Notes: a model not told the origin generated them from the sequence alone. A stretch of DNA of 64,000 bases from Dyadobacter sp. CY326 (GCF_021390515.1 NZ_JAJUXI010000011.1:62001-126000); one strand, 5' to 3'; shown: positions 51,046 through 60,179, counted from the stretch's first letter. Made by a program: numbers and translations.

Positions 51046-52494
51046 ATGGACGATAAAGGAAGGAAGCGCTTGCGCATGACGGCTTCATCACTCGATGGAA
51101 GGGATTTTAGTAATATGGATCTTGAAAACGCTGATTTCAGCTTTTCCAGCCTTAAAGATATCAATTTCGATGGGGCCAATTTGCGCAATGCCAAGCTCCG
51201 TTTCTCCGCCCTTGATCGGACAACATTCAGAAACTCGGACCTGCGAAATGCGGATCTGAGTTTCAGCAGCCTCACTGATGTGGATTTGACTGGCGCGAAA
51301 GTGGAAGGCGCTAATTTCAGTTTTACTTCACAAGAAAAGTCATTCAACTGGCGGGAATTCAGTCTCATTGGCATCATTCAAAACCAGGGCTGGATGGGAA
51401 CATTGGTCGCCGTTATCCTCGGCGCGACGATCTTGTACGGGATCAATGCGATCGCCTACTTTACGGCTGAAATCTATTTCACCGACGAGCCCGTCCGGAT
51501 CAAGCTTTATCAATATTTGGTTTCGCAGAATGTTACCGCCGGTGTGTTTACGATTCTCCTCACGCAAGGGCTTACACTCTGGCTCGATGTGTTTATAAAA
51601 CGCGCTTTTGTCAAGCATTTGATTTTGTCGGTGATTGTGCTGGTTTTCAATAATTTGCTGAGCATGGCCATTTACTTTATGTTTGGCGTGTCACTTGTTA
51701 GCAATTACCGCGCAATGTATCCCAACGAATCGGCCCAAAACGCGCCCTGGTATTGGTATATGTGGGGGCCGATTGTGGTTGCAAATGTTTTTTATTTCCT
51801 AAGCAGGGAAGGCAAACAGATTTCCCGGAAAATTTCTGATCAGGAATATCAGTTGCTTAATCTTGAAAAATTGAAAACCCGCGCCGAACTGGACGCATTG
51901 CAAGCACGCATTAACCCGCATTTTTTGTATAATTCGCTAAACAGCATTGCAAGCCTCGTCCATGAAGACCCGGATAAGGCGGAGGAAATGACACTTCTGC
52001 TTTCCAAACTTTTCCGATACACAACCGGCAGGAAAACGAATGACTATTTCGACACGATAAACAATGAGCTTGAAATGGTGGCGACTTACCTGCAAGTTGA
52101 AAAAGTAAGATTTGGTGACCGGCTGAAATTTACCGTTGAAGTCACCGATCCTGCATTGAAAGAATTACAGGTTCCCAAGTTTATTTTGCAGCCCATTGTC
52201 GAGAATGCAATCAAACATGGCATTTCAAAAATGGCTGAACAGGGAGAAATTATCGTGATGATTTATGAAAAGGACGAGTGGCTGCACTTGTGTGTGCATG
52301 ACAACGGGCCAGGGTTTCCGGACACAATGGGCGCAGGTTACGGCATGCGAAGCGTTCAGGACAAGCTGAAATTGCTTTATGGAGACGAGGCCCGTCTGGA
52401 ACTGCACAATGAGCCGCGCAAATCCGTTAATATTTCCATTCAGAGAACCGCTATCGAGCATAATAACCAATCCACCCATGCAATTCCCTCTTAA
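51046..52494 (+). CDS. LytS-type histidine kinase with N-terminal pentapeptide-repeat domain
   Basis: Membrane sensor kinase of the His_kinase (PF06580) type. Unusually, residues about 15-93 are pentapeptide repeats of A(D/N)LxF character (LENADFSFSSLKDINFDGANLRNAKL and further), giving a predicted right-handed beta helix on the cytoplasmic side. About four membrane helices follow (near 117-142, 160-182, 190-218, 236-253), then a coiled segment and the catalytic part: phospho-acceptor H292 in NPHFLYNSLNSI, N-box N387 in VENAIKHG, and G boxes DNGPGFP (419-425) and GYGMRSVQDKL (431-441). 482 residues. The stop overlaps the response regulator start by 17 bases, so they form a coupled pair. Confidence 0.92.
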   Translation: MDDKGRKRLRMTASSLDGRDFSNMDLENADFSFSSLKDINFDGANLRNAKLRFSALDRTTFRNSDLRNADLSFSSLTDVDLTGAKVEGANFSFTSQEKSFNWREFSLIGIIQNQGWMGTLVAVILGATILYGINAIAYFTAEIYFTDEPVRIKLYQYLVSQNVTAGVFTILLTQGLTLWLDVFIKRAFVKHLILSVIVLVFNNLLSMAIYFMFGVSLVSNYRAMYPNESAQNAPWYWYMWGPIVVANVFYFLSREGKQISRKISDQEYQLLNLEKLKTRAELDALQARINPHFLYNSLNSIASLVHEDPDKAEEMTLLLSKLFRYTTGRKTNDYFDTINNELEMVATYLQVEKVRFGDRLKFTVEVTDPALKELQVPKFILQPIVENAIKHGISKMAEQGEIIVMIYEKDEWLHLCVHDNGPGFPDTMGAGYGMRSVQDKLKLLYGDEARLELHNEPRKSVNISIQRTAIEHNNQSTHAIPS

Positions 52495-53260
52495 AACGAT
52501 CCTTATTGATGACGAACCGCTTGCACTGAGCCGGCTCCGCCGACTTTTGGAAAAGCATAGCGAAGTGTTTTCTATTGTTTCAGAAGCAAAAAACGGCGCC
52601 GAAGGTCTGGTTGAAATTGACAAGTTTGCTCCGGACGTGATTTTCCTGGACATTGAAATGCCACTTTTGAACGGTTTCGAAATGCTTTCAAAACTGACAA
52701 AAATGCCGCTTGTGATTTTTTCAACGGCATATGATCAATATGCAATCCGCGCTTTTGAGGAGAATTCGGTGGACTATTTATTAAAACCCGTCGAAAACGA
52801 GAGGCTGGTCAAAACCATTGATAAAATCAGGAACATTATCAAAGCGGGCTCCAATGCGGTGTTGGGGGTCAATCCATATTCGGAAAATCTCCTGAAATTA
52901 TTGGAGGAGATGAAGCCTAAAAAGGAAATTTTTTCCCTGTCAGTAAAATCGGGAGATCGCATTCTGCTGATTCCGCTGACCGAAATCACGCATTTTGAAG
53001 CGGAAGAAAAATATGTGTTTTTAAATACATTGGACGGAAAAAAATATCTGCTCAATTACACCCTCACGTCCCTCGAAGAAAAGCTTCCCAAGCAATATTT
53101 GCGCATCAGTCGCGCCGGGATCGTTAATTCGCACCACATCAAAGAAATCCAAAAGCATTTCAACGGCAAGTATGTCATTATCATGCGCGACCGCAAAGCT
53201 TCTCAGCTCACCAGCGGCAGCACTTACGGCGATGCGATTCGTCATCTTCTTGATAATTAA
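52478..53260 (+). CDS. LytTR-type response regulator
   Basis: DNA-binding partner of the upstream kinase. I choose ATG 52478 (MQFPLKTILIDDEP); a longer in-frame reading inside the kinase gene is without similarity. Receiver domain (1-120): acidic pocket D11, D12, phospho-acceptor D58 in FLDIEMP, switch residues in FSTAYDQYAIRAFE and KPV. The C-terminal LytTR domain (about 160-258) shows LIPLTEITHFEAEEKYVFL, YLLNYTLTSLEEKL, FLRISR-like YLRISRAGIVN. 260 residues. It likely controls the receptor operon or surface genes; the target is unknown. Confidence 0.95.
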   Translation: MQFPLKTILIDDEPLALSRLRRLLEKHSEVFSIVSEAKNGAEGLVEIDKFAPDVIFLDIEMPLLNGFEMLSKLTKMPLVIFSTAYDQYAIRAFEENSVDYLLKPVENERLVKTIDKIRNIIKAGSNAVLGVNPYSENLLKLLEEMKPKKEIFSLSVKSGDRILLIPLTEITHFEAEEKYVFLNTLDGKKYLLNYTLTSLEEKLPKQYLRISRAGIVNSHHIKEIQKHFNGKYVIIMRDRKASQLTSGSTYGDAIRHLLDN

Positions 53261-53580
53261 TTGGGTTACTTCGCCCAATGTGCCAGAATAATGATTTTGA
53301 AGAGGCCATACTTATTCCTAAATTGCGCCCTGATTTTAAATTCCATAACTATTTTCGAGGTTAATCAGCTGTTCATCAGTAGGTTTGTAGCATTTCAATG
53401 TTGCCTTATGACTAAATATTTTACAGTTTGCGGCACACAATCCTCCAATCCTGCGTAACCTGATGTACAAAGTGATCCCTTTTTAAAAAAAGCGCGGCGA
53501 TTTAAAATTCGGTCTGAATTGATAAGATCCTTGTTCGAAGTTTATTAGTTTGTTAAAAAAGGTTAAAGGGGTCAAGAATA
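53261..53580 (+). other. Intergenic region between the response regulator and uppS
   Basis: A 320-base gap. At its start is a weak hairpin (ATTGGG 53260-53265 with CCCAAT 53274-53279) without a T run. Near its end is an AT-rich stretch with TATTAGTTTG, an imperfect -7 box, about 45 bases before uppS. A 65-codon TTG-started reading shows no family features and I do not call it. Confidence 0.55.
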
Positions 53581-54333
53581 ATGAAGGAGCTCATTGATAC
53601 GGGCAATCTGCCAAAGCACATCGCCGTTATCATGGACGGTAACGGAAGGTGGGCCCAAAACCAGGGAGCAGCGCGCATTTTCGGCCACCGCAATGCGATT
53701 AAGGCTGTTAGAGAGGTTACCGAAGGTTGCGCAGAACTGGGTGTCGGATTTTTGACACTTTACGCATTTTCGACTGAAAACTGGGCGCGTCCCGAGTTTG
53801 AAGTCAGGGCTTTAATGGAGTTGTTGGTCCAGTCCATTAGCAATGAGCTTCCTACAATGCTCAAAAATAATGTGAAGCTGGATACAATCGGGGACACTGA
53901 AAGTTTACCGCGGAGCTGTCGCAACACATTGGCAGAAGCCATCGAGGCAACCAGTCAAAACACAGGGCTTAACCTGATCCTTGCATTGGGATACAGCGGA
54001 AAGTGGGACATTACGCAGGCGGCAAAGAAGATGGCTGAGGATGTGAGAAACGGATTGCTATCGCCTGCGGACATTAATGAAGAATTGTTGGCTGCAAACC
54101 TTGCAACGAAGCACCGTCCGGAAGTGGATTTAATGTTACGGACAGGGGGCGATCACCGGATTAGCAATTTCCTTTTATGGCAACTGGCGTACGCCGAGTT
54201 GTATTTTTACGAAGATCTTTACTGGCCCGATTTCAGACGGCAGCATTTATATGAGGCAATCATTGCCTTTCAAAACAGGGAACGCCGCTTTGGCAAAACC
54301 GGTGAACAAATTAAAGCCAATAGTGCTAAGTAA
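53581..54333 (+). CDS. uppS: Isoprenyl transferase (undecaprenyl diphosphate synthase family)
   Basis: Cis-prenyltransferase that makes the lipid carrier for peptidoglycan and O-antigen. The substrate-binding P-loop is clear (IAVIMDGNGRWAQ with the metal Asp), followed by FGHRNAIKAVREVTEGCAELGV and LTLYAFSTENW. The C-terminal signature reads RTGGDHRISNFLLWQLAYAELYF; the second metal-binding residue, Glu in E. coli (E213), is Asp here. The 250 residues are normal. It begins an envelope operon with bamA 6 bases downstream. Confidence 0.96.
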   Translation: MKELIDTGNLPKHIAVIMDGNGRWAQNQGAARIFGHRNAIKAVREVTEGCAELGVGFLTLYAFSTENWARPEFEVRALMELLVQSISNELPTMLKNNVKLDTIGDTESLPRSCRNTLAEAIEATSQNTGLNLILALGYSGKWDITQAAKKMAEDVRNGLLSPADINEELLAANLATKHRPEVDLMLRTGGDHRISNFLLWQLAYAELYFYEDLYWPDFRRQHLYEAIIAFQNRERRFGKTGEQIKANSAK

Positions 54334-54339
54334 AACAAT

Positions 54340-56934
54340 ATGAACCTTTTGAAAAATTTGAATACATCACTAGCACATCTGAAAAGTATTTTTGCTTTAA
54401 TGTTGGTTTGCTGGTGTTTTTCCGCAGAAGCGCAGCGTGTGGGGTTAGGCGCCCCGGGAGCTCAGCCAGCTTCCGCAGCCGCCGGTCTCGGCATTGACCC
54501 TGCTAATCCCAAAGAATTTACCATTGCGGAAGTAACCGTTTCAGGAACCCAATTTCTGGATCCCAATTCAATGATTTCCATTTCAGGTTTGAAGCCGGGC
54601 GACAAAATACGCGTTCCGGGACCTGCAATTCCGTCTTCAATCCGTAAAATGATGGATTTCGGAACATTGAACGATGTTGAGATCGTGGCCACCAAAGTGG
54701 AAGGCGAAAAAATCTGGCTTAACATTCACATCAAAGAGCGTCCGAGACTTTACAAAGTTTCCTTTTCAGGCATCCGTAAAGGAGAGCGCGAGACATTGAA
54801 TGATAAGGTGAAATTGATCAAAGGACGCGTTATTACGCCTACGGTCATTAAGAACACGCAGCTTGTTATTAAGAAATATTACATGGACAAAGGATTTTAC
54901 AACACCAAAGTAAAGGTGTTGCAAATCCCGGACTCAACGCGCGGACAGGCAACGCTTAATTTTACCATTACAAAAGGCAAGAAGGTTAAGATAGAAACCA
55001 TTGACATTCAGGGAAACACAGCGATTAGCGACAAAATCCTGAAACGGAAAATGAAAGGCACCAAACAAAAAAGAATCGGTCGTCTTTTCAATCCTTCCAA
55101 ATACATTCCTAAAAAATACGACGAAGACAAGGAAAAACTGGTTGCATATTATCGCAAGAACGGTTATCGCGATGCCACAATCGAGTTTGATTCGATCAAA
55201 AACGGTGATGAAACCATCAGCATCGTGATGAAGATTGACGAAGGGACAAAATATTATTATCGCGACATCACCTGGTCCGGAAATTACCTTTACACATCTC
55301 AGTATTTGAGCGATCGCCTGGGCGTGAAGAAGGGCGATGTTTACAATCCGGAAGAACTTGATAAAAAGATCAATGGCATCCCGGGAGCGGACGTAAGTTC
55401 CATTTATATGGACGACGGTTATCTTTATTTCCGCATTGAGCCGACGGAGAAAGCCGTTGAAGGCGATTCGATTGACGTGGAATTAAGAATGTTTGAAGGA
55501 AAGCAGGCCACCATTAACAGGATCTTGCTTAACGGAAACACCAAAACCAGTGACCGCGTAGTTTTGAGGGAGCTTTTTACATTGCCAGGACAAAAGTTCA
55601 GCAAGACAGAGATTATCAACACACAACGTCAATTATCCCAAATGGGCTATTTTGACCCAGAAAAAATCCAGATCAACCCGATTCCAAATCAGGCTGACGG
55701 GACGGTGGACATTGAATATACGGTGGAAGAAAAGCCTTCCGATCAGATCGAATTGTCAGGTGGATGGGGCGGTTACATCGGGTTCGTGGGAACGCTTGGA
55801 CTTGTATTCAATAACTTCTCGCTAAAAAACATTCCTAACCGCGAAACTTGGAGACCATTGCCTTCGGGAGACGGACAAAAATTGTCATTGCGTTTCCAGG
55901 CAAACGGAAAGCAATATCAGACTTACTCGCTTTCATTCAGCGAACCTTGGCTTGGCGGCAAAAAGCCGATCAACTTTGGGGTGTCTTTGCAGCGCACAGT
56001 TTACCGCATGACCGATTACAGTTCAATCTACGGCGGAAGCTCAACCGGAAAAATCGGATATCGTGGCGGTTACTTCAACAATGGGATCACGGTTTCACTG
56101 GGACGTCGTTTGAAAGAGCCGGATCGCAACCTGGTCATGACGCATTCATTGTCTTACCAGCGTTATCGTTTGGACAGCCTGGACATTTTCCGAATTGGTT
56201 ACAGCACGGGAGCTTCAAACAATATTTCTTTTAACACAACCATTTCTCGGAATACGCTGAGTGATTTCCAATTTCCAAGAAGCGGAAGCAACATTTCATT
56301 AAGCGGAACATTCACGCCTCCTTATTCACTTTTGAGGAAAAAGGATTTCACAGACAAAACGGACACATATCGCTGGGTTGAATATCACAAGTGGATGTTT
56401 GACGCAAGTTATTATGCAACCATCACAGGCAAGCTGGTGCTAAGCGCCCGCACGCACATGGGTTTCCTGGGTGCATATGGCGACAAAGTGGGTTACAGTC
56501 CATTTGGCCGCTTTATTGTGGGTGGATCGGGATTAGCCGGTCAAGGATCATTCTCGCTGGCAGATCAGGACATCATTGGTTTGCGCGGATATCAGGATCA
56601 GAAAGTTGGACCGCAGAACGAACAGGGTTATCCGGCATCGGGAGGTGGGATCGTTTACAACAAATATGTGATGGAGCTTCGTTACCCGGTTTCGTTAAAT
56701 CCGCAGGCAACAATCTTTATTCTTGGTTTTGCAGAAGGCGGAAACAACTGGGGAACATACAAGGAATTCAATCCATTCGACCTGAAACGCTCGGCCGGAG
56801 TTGGTGCGCGTATATTTATGCCAGCATTTGGACTTCTCGGGATCGACTGGGGATATGGATTTGACAAAATACAGGGTGAATCCAAACGAAGCGGACCGCA
56901 GTTCCATTTTACGATTGGTCAGCAAATCAGATAA
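54340..56934 (+). CDS. bamA: Outer-membrane protein assembly factor BamA
   Basis: Core of the machine that inserts beta-barrel proteins into the outer membrane. After a signal peptide (about 1-31, LVCWCFSAEAQ) come POTRA domains (about 55-460; IDIQGNTAISDKILKRKMKGT and ILLNGNTKTSDRVVLRELF are two typical starts), then the Omp85 barrel (about 480-864) with GWGGYIGFVGTLGLVFNNFSL at its beginning, the lid loop motif LRGY in IIGLRGYQDQKVG in place of VRGF, and the final strand FHFTIGQQIR. 864 residues. Start is 6 bases after uppS, and two OmpH-type genes follow. Confidence 0.97.
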   Translation: MNLLKNLNTSLAHLKSIFALMLVCWCFSAEAQRVGLGAPGAQPASAAAGLGIDPANPKEFTIAEVTVSGTQFLDPNSMISISGLKPGDKIRVPGPAIPSSIRKMMDFGTLNDVEIVATKVEGEKIWLNIHIKERPRLYKVSFSGIRKGERETLNDKVKLIKGRVITPTVIKNTQLVIKKYYMDKGFYNTKVKVLQIPDSTRGQATLNFTITKGKKVKIETIDIQGNTAISDKILKRKMKGTKQKRIGRLFNPSKYIPKKYDEDKEKLVAYYRKNGYRDATIEFDSIKNGDETISIVMKIDEGTKYYYRDITWSGNYLYTSQYLSDRLGVKKGDVYNPEELDKKINGIPGADVSSIYMDDGYLYFRIEPTEKAVEGDSIDVELRMFEGKQATINRILLNGNTKTSDRVVLRELFTLPGQKFSKTEIINTQRQLSQMGYFDPEKIQINPIPNQADGTVDIEYTVEEKPSDQIELSGGWGGYIGFVGTLGLVFNNFSLKNIPNRETWRPLPSGDGQKLSLRFQANGKQYQTYSLSFSEPWLGGKKPINFGVSLQRTVYRMTDYSSIYGGSSTGKIGYRGGYFNNGITVSLGRRLKEPDRNLVMTHSLSYQRYRLDSLDIFRIGYSTGASNNISFNTTISRNTLSDFQFPRSGSNISLSGTFTPPYSLLRKKDFTDKTDTYRWVEYHKWMFDASYYATITGKLVLSARTHMGFLGAYGDKVGYSPFGRFIVGGSGLAGQGSFSLADQDIIGLRGYQDQKVGPQNEQGYPASGGGIVYNKYVMELRYPVSLNPQATIFILGFAEGGNNWGTYKEFNPFDLKRSAGVGARIFMPAFGLLGIDWGYGFDKIQGESKRSGPQFHFTIGQQIR

Positions 56935-56986
56935 TATTATAGGCTAATGTTTCGTTAAGAAGTTTGCAAATTATTAGCTCCCTGGC

Positions 56987-57610
56987 ATGAAGAAGTTTTT
57001 TATTTTACTAGTTTTGTCAATTCTATGTGGGTCAGCGTCATGGGCGCAGAAAATAGGTTACACCGACATGGAATTCATTGCCAGTAAAATGCCTGAATAT
57101 CAATTGGCGCAAACGGAGATGAAAAAATTCTCTGAAAAATGGGCTAAGGAGATTCAGGATAAGTTCTCAGAAATTGACCGCATGCAACGTGCATATATGG
57201 CTGAGGAAATACTTCTGACAGAAGATCTGAAAAGAAAGCGGCAAAGTGAGATTAAGGAAAAGGAGCTTGAAGCCGGAGAATACAATAGCAAGATCTTTGG
57301 AATGGAAGGATTGCTGTTCCAGAAAAAGAAAGAACTGATGAAACCGGTTCTTGAAAAGGTTCAGAGAGCAGTCACCAAAGTTTGCAGTCAGCGCAGGTTA
57401 GATTTTATGTTTGACAAATCCAGCGACGTCGGCATGCTTTATACAAATCCCAAGCACGATTATTCGGACTATGTGATGGAAGAACTGGGCATTGATCCCA
57501 AAACGATAAAAGCAGCTGCCGGCGATAAAGTTGGCAAACTGGATCCGCCCGCACAGGCTCCGACAGAAAACTCACCAAAACAAAAAAGTACAAACAGTAA
57601 ACTTAAGTAA
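56987..57610 (+). CDS. OmpH/Skp family periplasmic chaperone (first copy)
   Basis: Skp-type chaperones hold unfolded outer-membrane proteins in the periplasm for BamA. A signal peptide (about 1-21, SILCGSASWAQ) is followed by KIGYTDMEFIASKMPEYQLAQTEM, long helices (about 40-130) and a returning segment VCSQRRLDFMFDKSSDVGMLY. 207 residues. The position 52 bases after bamA and 7 before a second copy is the common Bacteroidota order. Confidence 0.93.
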   Translation: MKKFFILLVLSILCGSASWAQKIGYTDMEFIASKMPEYQLAQTEMKKFSEKWAKEIQDKFSEIDRMQRAYMAEEILLTEDLKRKRQSEIKEKELEAGEYNSKIFGMEGLLFQKKKELMKPVLEKVQRAVTKVCSQRRLDFMFDKSSDVGMLYTNPKHDYSDYVMEELGIDPKTIKAAAGDKVGKLDPPAQAPTENSPKQKSTNSKLK

Positions 57611-57617
57611 CAAAGCA

Positions 57618-58268
57618 ATGAAACAAAAATTGATAGCTTTTTTGGTCGTGATGACCATTATTACAACCCCCCTGTTAGCACAAACCACCCCTGCAAGCGG
57701 ACTTACCAAAATAGGTTATACCAATGTTGATTATATAATTGGCAAATTACCTGAAAGCAAAGTAATGCAAAACCAGCTTGAAGTTACAAAAGCACAGCTG
57801 GACAAAGCATTGGGAGAAACTTACAAGGAAGCGCAGGAAAAATACGAGGCTTACCAGAAGAACGGTGCTAACATGACGGATGTAATCCGTGCAGATAAAG
57901 AAAAAGAGTTGCAAAACCTGCAAACAAGAATTCAGGAAATGCAGAACAACGCGCAGACATCTTTGCAGACCAAGCAACAGCAATTGCTGGAGCCGATCTT
58001 GACGAAGGTTAACAACGCAATCCAGGAAATTGGAAAAGAAAGCGGATTCCTTTACATCTTGAACATGGATGCAGGTGCAGGCACAACGCCTATCATTTTG
58101 TTCGCAGCTTCCGAAGAGAACAATGCTACAAACTTGATCTTGCGTAAATTGGGTGTTGACCCAGACAAAATCGAAGCAGCAGCAGCTCCTGCGGCAGCCA
58201 AACCAGCAGCGCCGGTAACCACGCCAGCAGCTACAACACCCGCGACTGGGGCGCCTAAGAAAAAATAA
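57618..58268 (+). CDS. OmpH/Skp family periplasmic chaperone (second copy)
   Basis: Second Skp-like gene. ATG 57618 (MKQKLIAFLVVMTIITTPLLAQ) gives a clean signal peptide; an upstream in-frame start lies inside the first copy. Body: KIGYTNVDYIIGKLPESKVMQ, coiled helices rich in Gln/Glu (about 60-130), and FLYILNMDAGAGTTPIILFAASEEN. The last 35 residues are Ala/Pro/Thr-rich (a flexible tail). 216 residues. A terminator follows 21 bases after the stop, closing the uppS-bamA-ompH-ompH run. Confidence 0.93.
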   Translation: MKQKLIAFLVVMTIITTPLLAQTTPASGLTKIGYTNVDYIIGKLPESKVMQNQLEVTKAQLDKALGETYKEAQEKYEAYQKNGANMTDVIRADKEKELQNLQTRIQEMQNNAQTSLQTKQQQLLEPILTKVNNAIQEIGKESGFLYILNMDAGAGTTPIILFAASEENNATNLILRKLGVDPDKIEAAAAPAAAKPAAPVTTPAATTPATGAPKKK

Positions 58269-58289
58269 TAGCGTCAGTAATTGAACTTT

Positions 58290-58337
58290 AAATACCGGAG
58301 GAAAGTCTTTAAAATGGCTCTCTTCCGGTATTTGTAT
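58290..58337 (+). terminator. Terminator of the uppS-bamA-ompH operon
   Basis: Ten-base perfect arms AAATACCGGA (58290-58299) and TCCGGTATTT (58324-58333) with a 24-base loop that has its own partial pairing, followed by GTATTTT. Confidence 0.75.
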
Positions 58338-58469
58338 TTTAGCAAGGCCGGTCAGTAAATTATACACGCATTGTTTGAAAAGTGCAAATGGTCCTGCTGC
58401 AAAGGCCATGTATTCTTTCAATTTTTATTTTTAAAAGTATTCAAAGGGCTTTTTCTATACAGTATTTGC

Positions 58470-58477
58470 TAGTTTTG
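58470..58477 (+). promoter_or_regulatory. Possible -7 element for the WxPxY/F-repeat protein gene
   Basis: TAGTTTTG followed by CG, 53 bases before the ATG at 58531, and after the terminator of the previous operon. The -33 region has only TTTT. Confidence 0.5.
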
Positions 58478-58530
58478 CGTTAGAGTCAAAGTGTTTCGCA
58501 ACACATCGAATTAATTATATTTTAGAAGTT

Positions 58531-60129
58531 ATGATTACAAAACATATTCATAAAATACTGATCTTACTGACAGCCGTTTTTTTTATTACAAAGGTGCAGG
58601 GACAGGATAATATGAAGAGTGCTGCAACTGGCCCGTTGCAGATTGTATTCCCGATTGAATCAGAATGGAATGTGTTGAGCGAAGGAAAGGAGATTAACTT
58701 CCATCTTCAAACCAAGGGCGGTAAAAACGATTCTGTGCGATACAGCATTTCCGCCGGCTATTTAAAGGAAATGAAATTCGATTCCCTAGGTCATTTCGTT
58801 TGGGTCCCGAGTTATGACATTGCCGACCGGATTAACACTTCTAAGTCCTTCCCCATTGTTTTTGAAGCCCAGAATACATCTGGAGAAAGTGCCTCGCGAG
58901 AAGTCATTTTCAAGGTAAATCACGTAAATCAACCTCCGCAAGTCGACGAGCTTAAACCGTTTTACGTTCAATATAAAACGCAAAATGTTTATAAAATAGA
59001 TATGGGATCTGTGCGGGACCCTGATGGTGACCCTGTTGTTTTTGTTCCGATCCTTGAAGAAATGCCGGAAGGGATGAAGCTCAATGCAGCCGGAGAAATT
59101 GTTTGGGAGCCTTCATTCAGTCAATTTAACATTCTGAAAAAGGAACCGCGATACATGGAGTTTTATTTGGAAGATCAGCCGTCGAAAGCGCGTGTTAAGG
59201 GACGTTTGAAGCTGGAAATCACGCAAATGGATCTGGCACCTGACTTTACGATCATTCCCCAAAACAATGTCATTAGAAGCCCGGAGAATAACCGCATTAA
59301 CCTTCGGTTTACGCTTTCTGACCCGAATGGTGAAGACGACATTTCTACATTCAATTTTATTTCTGACAACAAGCGCGTGCCGAAAGAAGCACTGGTTAAG
59401 AATGCACCTACCAATTATGAATTTATTTGGGAGCCAGGTTATGAGTTTGTTAAGGACCCTTACGATACGCTCGCTTTTGACATTACTTTTTATGTTTTAG
59501 ACAAAGCGCAAAATAAGAAAGAACGTACAGTTCGTTTCGTCATTCAAAATACGGTTGATGAGAGCTTGAAAGACAATTATGTTTATAACCTCTACAGAAG
59601 TGCGCTTGTAAATGCCTGGGGTTTGTTGGAACAAATGACCGAGAAAGAAGGGCAACTGAAGAAGCAATATTCAAGAGCGAAAAAAGGCAAACGCAGCCGT
59701 TCCCTATTAAACGCATCGTTAGGAGCGACCACGGGTCTTGCGCCGGTGATTGCGCAAAGCAGTCAGGAGACACGCGGTTACATTACTACCATTGGCGGCA
59801 CGACTGTGGCAACGGTCGGAACGCTTGAAGCAACAGAAGTCATAGGGAAATCCGTAAACGGCTTGCTGGATCGCTTTAATTATGTAATGCAAAAGAAAAA
59901 CGAACTGCAAAACAAAGGAGACGTGTTTGCCAGGGAGTATGTTCAAAAATCCGCCCGCCGGCAACCCGACTTTATCAAAAGGCTCGATGAGTTTAAAGGT
60001 CTGATGAACCTGAGCGGGCTGGTTGCACTTGAATTGGACGCGAATTGGGAGAACAAAAAAGAAGCGACGGACGCCGCTCTTAAAAAGACATTTAAAGATT
60101 TTGTGCCGCTTACGAAAGAGGAAAACTAA
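58531..60129 (+). CDS. Secreted protein with Ig/cadherin-like repeats, function unknown
   Basis: I do not recognise a named family. The 532 residues begin with a signal peptide (about 1-25, LTAVFFITKVQGQ). From about 30 to 345 the sequence is beta-rich with three similar repeat ends: FVWVPSYD (89-96), IVWEPSFS (190-197) and FIWEPGYE (298-305), spaced about 100 residues, and between them DPDGDPV and DPNGEDD calcium-type turns. This fits cadherin-like or putative-Ig (He_PIG) domains. The C-terminal 180 residues are helical and basic, with a Gly/Thr/Ala-rich hydrophobic stretch (TTIGGTTVATVG, about 419-430) and a coil. No T9SS sorting domain is seen. It is separated from the Bam operon by a terminator and faces lspA. 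Confidence 0.75.
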   Translation: MITKHIHKILILLTAVFFITKVQGQDNMKSAATGPLQIVFPIESEWNVLSEGKEINFHLQTKGGKNDSVRYSISAGYLKEMKFDSLGHFVWVPSYDIADRINTSKSFPIVFEAQNTSGESASREVIFKVNHVNQPPQVDELKPFYVQYKTQNVYKIDMGSVRDPDGDPVVFVPILEEMPEGMKLNAAGEIVWEPSFSQFNILKKEPRYMEFYLEDQPSKARVKGRLKLEITQMDLAPDFTIIPQNNVIRSPENNRINLRFTLSDPNGEDDISTFNFISDNKRVPKEALVKNAPTNYEFIWEPGYEFVKDPYDTLAFDITFYVLDKAQNKKERTVRFVIQNTVDESLKDNYVYNLYRSALVNAWGLLEQMTEKEGQLKKQYSRAKKGKRSRSLLNASLGATTGLAPVIAQSSQETRGYITTIGGTTVATVGTLEATEVIGKSVNGLLDRFNYVMQKKNELQNKGDVFAREYVQKSARRQPDFIKRLDEFKGLMNLSGLVALELDANWENKKEATDAALKKTFKDFVPLTKEEN

Positions 60130-60148
60130 CAAGCATTGTCTTATAAAA

Positions 60149-60179
60149 CGAAAAAAGAGAGCCTAGCTCTCTTTTTTCG
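60149..60179. terminator. Bidirectional terminator overlapping the 3' end of lspA
   Basis: Fourteen-base perfect arms CGAAAAAAGAGAGC and GCTCTCTTTTTTCG with a 3-base loop (CTA). It lies 20 bases after the upstream (+) gene and covers the last codons and stop of lspA (-), which ends at 60163. Confidence 0.92.

Noticed and set aside
53261..53458. A 65-codon reading frame after the response regulator.
   Set aside because: TTG start, immediately adjoining the stop, no recognisable domain or signal peptide; best read as intergenic.
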